A stretch of DNA of 64,000 nucleotides from Candidatus Poseidoniaceae archaeon (GTDB lineage: Archaea; Thermoplasmatota; Poseidoniia; Poseidoniales; Poseidoniaceae). A program made the position numbers and the translations under genes. Shown piece after piece: positions 62,458-64,000 of this stretch. The notes under the pieces are model-generated. The model was not told where the DNA came from. It was given only the letters and a program-made list of their open reading frames with translations, and did not search any database. Position 1 is the stretch's first letter. Each line of letters starts with the position of its first letter. Where the stretch lies: assembly GCA_949372645.1 (NCBI GenBank), contig CASIAP010000004.1, positions 186,001 to 250,000 of the forward strand, written 5' to 3'.

Positions 62458-63180
62458 TTAGGATTCTTCTCGAGACGAAGAACTCTGAAGAAGAACTGCT
62501 GGTAAACCGCCCCATACTTCACCAGCAGGAATCGAACGATATTTTGGGACCAAAGCATTACTCGCAACAACTGCACTCTCACCGAGGGTAACGCCTGGTT
62601 GTACAGTGGCACCAGTGCCGAGTAAGGAGCCTTGCTTTAGATGGATAGGTGCGAAGACCATTTGACCCCTTTCAACCAAGTGGGCGTTGAAAATTGCACC
62701 ACCGCCAACAACACAGTCATCATCGATACGAATGAGTCCAGGATCGTTTAATCGAAACGTATTGATTTGAGTGTTTTTACCAATTTTAGCACCGCATACT
62801 CGGAAATATGCATTAGCAAAGAAGGAGGGTACGAAGTGTTGCAGTAAAGGTCGAGTCGAACGCAAAATCTGGCCACAGAAAGCCCAGCGTAAGGTCGTGA
62901 ATGATTTTAAAGGCACAACAGTTTTCTCCTTAATTCGAACATGGAGAACGAATTGCAACACTGCCGAAAATGTCAGAAGAGAGAGTGTATAAACAACAAA
63001 CGAACTTGAAAGAACAATCCCGGTGAACAGAGCTTGTGCCCATTGGTGTTCAAAAGACGTTAACCCATTCATCCAATCATAAAAGACAATTGTTGGTGCA
63101 AGTGGAACACCCCATAAAACAATCATGACCAGTAATACGACCACTGAGCCAAATGTTTGTAGGAATTTGAATGACTTCAT
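62458..63180 (-). CDS. Membrane-attached hexapeptide-repeat acyltransferase-like protein
   Basis: 240 residues. Two transmembrane helices at the N-terminus (about 10-30 and 48-75) are followed by a left-handed beta-helix of hexapeptide repeats (~130-220: GAKIGKNTQINTF, DDDCVVGGGAIF, GSLLGTGATVQPGVTLGESAVV). Hexapeptide acyltransferases use acyl-CoA or acyl carrier protein to modify sugars; the Pls-type non-ribosomal-synthetase-linked group resembles this layout. The acceptor is unknown; no sugar pathway genes are adjacent. It lies upstream of the OPT gene on the same strand. Confidence 0.78.
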   Translation of the reverse strand: MKSFKFLQTFGSVVVLLVMIVLWGVPLAPTIVFYDWMNGLTSFEHQWAQALFTGIVLSSSFVVYTLSLLTFSAVLQFVLHVRIKEKTVVPLKSFTTLRWAFCGQILRSTRPLLQHFVPSFFANAYFRVCGAKIGKNTQINTFRLNDPGLIRIDDDCVVGGGAIFNAHLVERGQMVFAPIHLKQGSLLGTGATVQPGVTLGESAVVASNALVPKYRSIPAGEVWGGLPAVLLQSSSSREES

Positions 63181-63249
63181 ATCAATTACCCCTTCGTTTG
63201 TGAGATGGTGTTCAACTCGACAAATCCCCGTTCATGAACAATTCGTGGC

Positions 63250-64000
63250 TCACTTTGTGGGCTCCGAATCGAAATGATGAATGTTCTCTCGAGCAATTCG
63301 GTCTTCTTCAGCTGCAACACGTATTCCTTCTTCCAGGTCGACTTTACTCGTGAGGTAGGTACCCAAGAGAATAACGATCGTGATGGTTAAAATCGCAACA
63401 CGACTGTCGAAGGTTGTGCTTGCAATACCATAGAGGAACGTACCAATCATAGCCGCAGATTTGCCAAGGAAGCCAAAGAAGCCAAAGAATTCAGATGTCC
63501 GTGTTTCTGGAATGAGCATTGAGAACATGGAACGTGCCTGCGCTCCTGCAGCACCCATTGCAACTCCAACAAAGAGACCAAGGATGATCCATTGAAGTGA
63601 AACGGAAATTCCGAATGGGGCCCATACCTTATCACGCATGAAGTCTGCATATCCATCAACGGGACCACCCTGGTCCACCATAGTCGGATGCTGGGCACCA
63701 ACTTCTGCTTGGCCATCTTGTGGACCGTCAATAAACACAATCGAGAATCGATGGTCTTCAGCGCCTTCGAAATTAGCCACAATTTCCGCAGCATCATCTG
63801 CGTTAATGGTCTTGGCTACATCTTCGTCCTCTGTTGCTTTATCAGCCAACATGGAACCACCAATCAGTCCAATCATTACAACAAGCATAATGAGAACTGC
63901 ACCTTTGAAGCCCATTTCCAGACCTTGTATGTAAACCATAGCGCCACCAAGCAAACCAAGCATCACAAGGATGAAAAGGCACACGAGTAGACCGGTGCCA
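63250..64000 (-). CDS. UMF1/Atg22-like MFS transporter, C-terminal part (5' end outside window)
   Basis: The frame is open past the right edge, so the N-terminal half is missing; a GTG at 63982-63984 is not taken as the start. About 250 residues visible with seven or so transmembrane helices. AAGAQARSMFSMLIPETRTSEFFGFFGF is the signature of the UMF1 / Atg22 branch of the major facilitator superfamily (amino-acid or unknown-substrate efflux). A hydrophilic loop of ~80 residues (DKATEDEDVAKT ... GYADFM) separates helix groups and looks extended compared with the family. Substrate unknown. Confidence 0.78.
   Translation of the reverse strand, partial: GTGLLVCLFILVMLGLLGGAMVYIQGLEMGFKGAVLIMLVVMIGLIGGSMLADKATEDEDVAKTINADDAAEIVANFEGAEDHRFSIVFIDGPQDGQAEVGAQHPTMVDQGGPVDGYADFMRDKVWAPFGISVSLQWIILGLFVGVAMGAAGAQARSMFSMLIPETRTSEFFGFFGFLGKSAAMIGTFLYGIASTTFDSRVAILTITIVILLGTYLTSKVDLEEGIRVAAEEDRIARENIHHFDSEPTK

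Noticed and set aside
1-64000. tRNA, rRNA, 7S RNA, RNase P RNA, prophage or transposon in the spacers
   Set aside because: Spacers are short (mostly under 200 bases) and none shows a cloverleaf, conserved RNA core, inverted repeats with a transposase frame, or an integrase gene. I read them by eye only.

Overview
The window is a stretch of archaeal chromosome. The evidence is an archaeal-type prolyl-tRNA synthetase, EF-2 with a diphthamide loop, S12-S7, the exosome Rrp4/Rrp41/Rrp42 with SBDS, proteasome alpha, L37Ae, Pcc1 and prefoldin beta, replication factor C large subunit, SRP54 and Get3, TiaS, TrmY, KptA, isopentenyl phosphate kinase and an archaeosortase. Large secreted proteins rich in thrombospondin type 3 (DxDxDG) repeats, many zinc-ribbon proteins, OPT, Trk and UMF1 transporters, moderate base composition and very tight packing suggest a marine Thermoplasmatota lineage such as Poseidoniia (Marine Group II). 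That placement is an inference; only 'archaeon' is firm. No tRNA, rRNA, CRISPR array, insertion sequence or integrase was seen, and no gene-free stretch exceeds about 300 bases.

Layout. 1-7.1 kb: end of proS, a secreted thioredoxin-like lipoprotein, a DUF1295 membrane protein, a MamK-like actin, a double zinc-ribbon protein, and a thiolase/DUF35 pair. 7.2-11.5 kb: KptA, a zinc-ribbon protein, isopentenyl phosphate kinase, a fused IPP isomerase-prenyl diphosphate synthase, and a MOSC protein. 11.5-15 kb: EF-2, S7, S12. 15-17.8 kb: a UbiD-family decarboxylase, a TPR protein, a Nudix hydrolase. 17.8-24.7 kb: the exosome-proteasome superoperon on the minus strand (psmA, SBDS, rrp4, rrp41, rrp42, rpl37Ae, pcc1, pfdB, DHH, helical protein). 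24.8-30.5 kb: Dph6, PurB, small membrane proteins, a RecA-fold protein, TiaS, a GmhB-type HAD phosphatase. 30.6-35.1 kb: archaeosortase and a 1208-residue surface protein. 35.2-44.3 kb: a 1760-residue Lhr helicase, ferredoxin, GlyRS, RfcL. 44.3-50 kb: TrkH, TrkA, a membrane transglutaminase-like protein, a polytopic membrane protein. 50-55.5 kb: Get3, SRP54, a secreted GDSL esterase with Ca-binding-type repeats. 55.5-64 kb: CoaBC, TrmY, SurE, DMT and OPT transporters, a hexapeptide acyltransferase, and a UMF1-type MFS protein cut by the window end.

How the genes fit together. Five entries (thiolase, DUF35 partner, IPK, IDI-prenyl synthase fusion, UbiD family) can be read as parts of an archaeal mevalonate route to membrane lipids. 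EF-2 and Dph6 share the diphthamide modification. Get3 and SRP54 sit together as protein-targeting ATPases. The superoperon joins RNA decay, ribosome assembly, tRNA t6A modification and proteolysis. The most unusual items are the MamK-like actin, the IDI-prenyl synthase fusion, a CoaBC whose decarboxylase half appears to have lost its active-site signatures, a RecA-fold protein without a Walker A lysine, and a DUF35 protein with a degenerate thiolase-like front half.

Gene starts were mostly chosen by homology and by a recurring GGTGA/GGAG ribosome-binding motif 4-8 bases upstream. All similarity statements are from memory of the families; no search was run.
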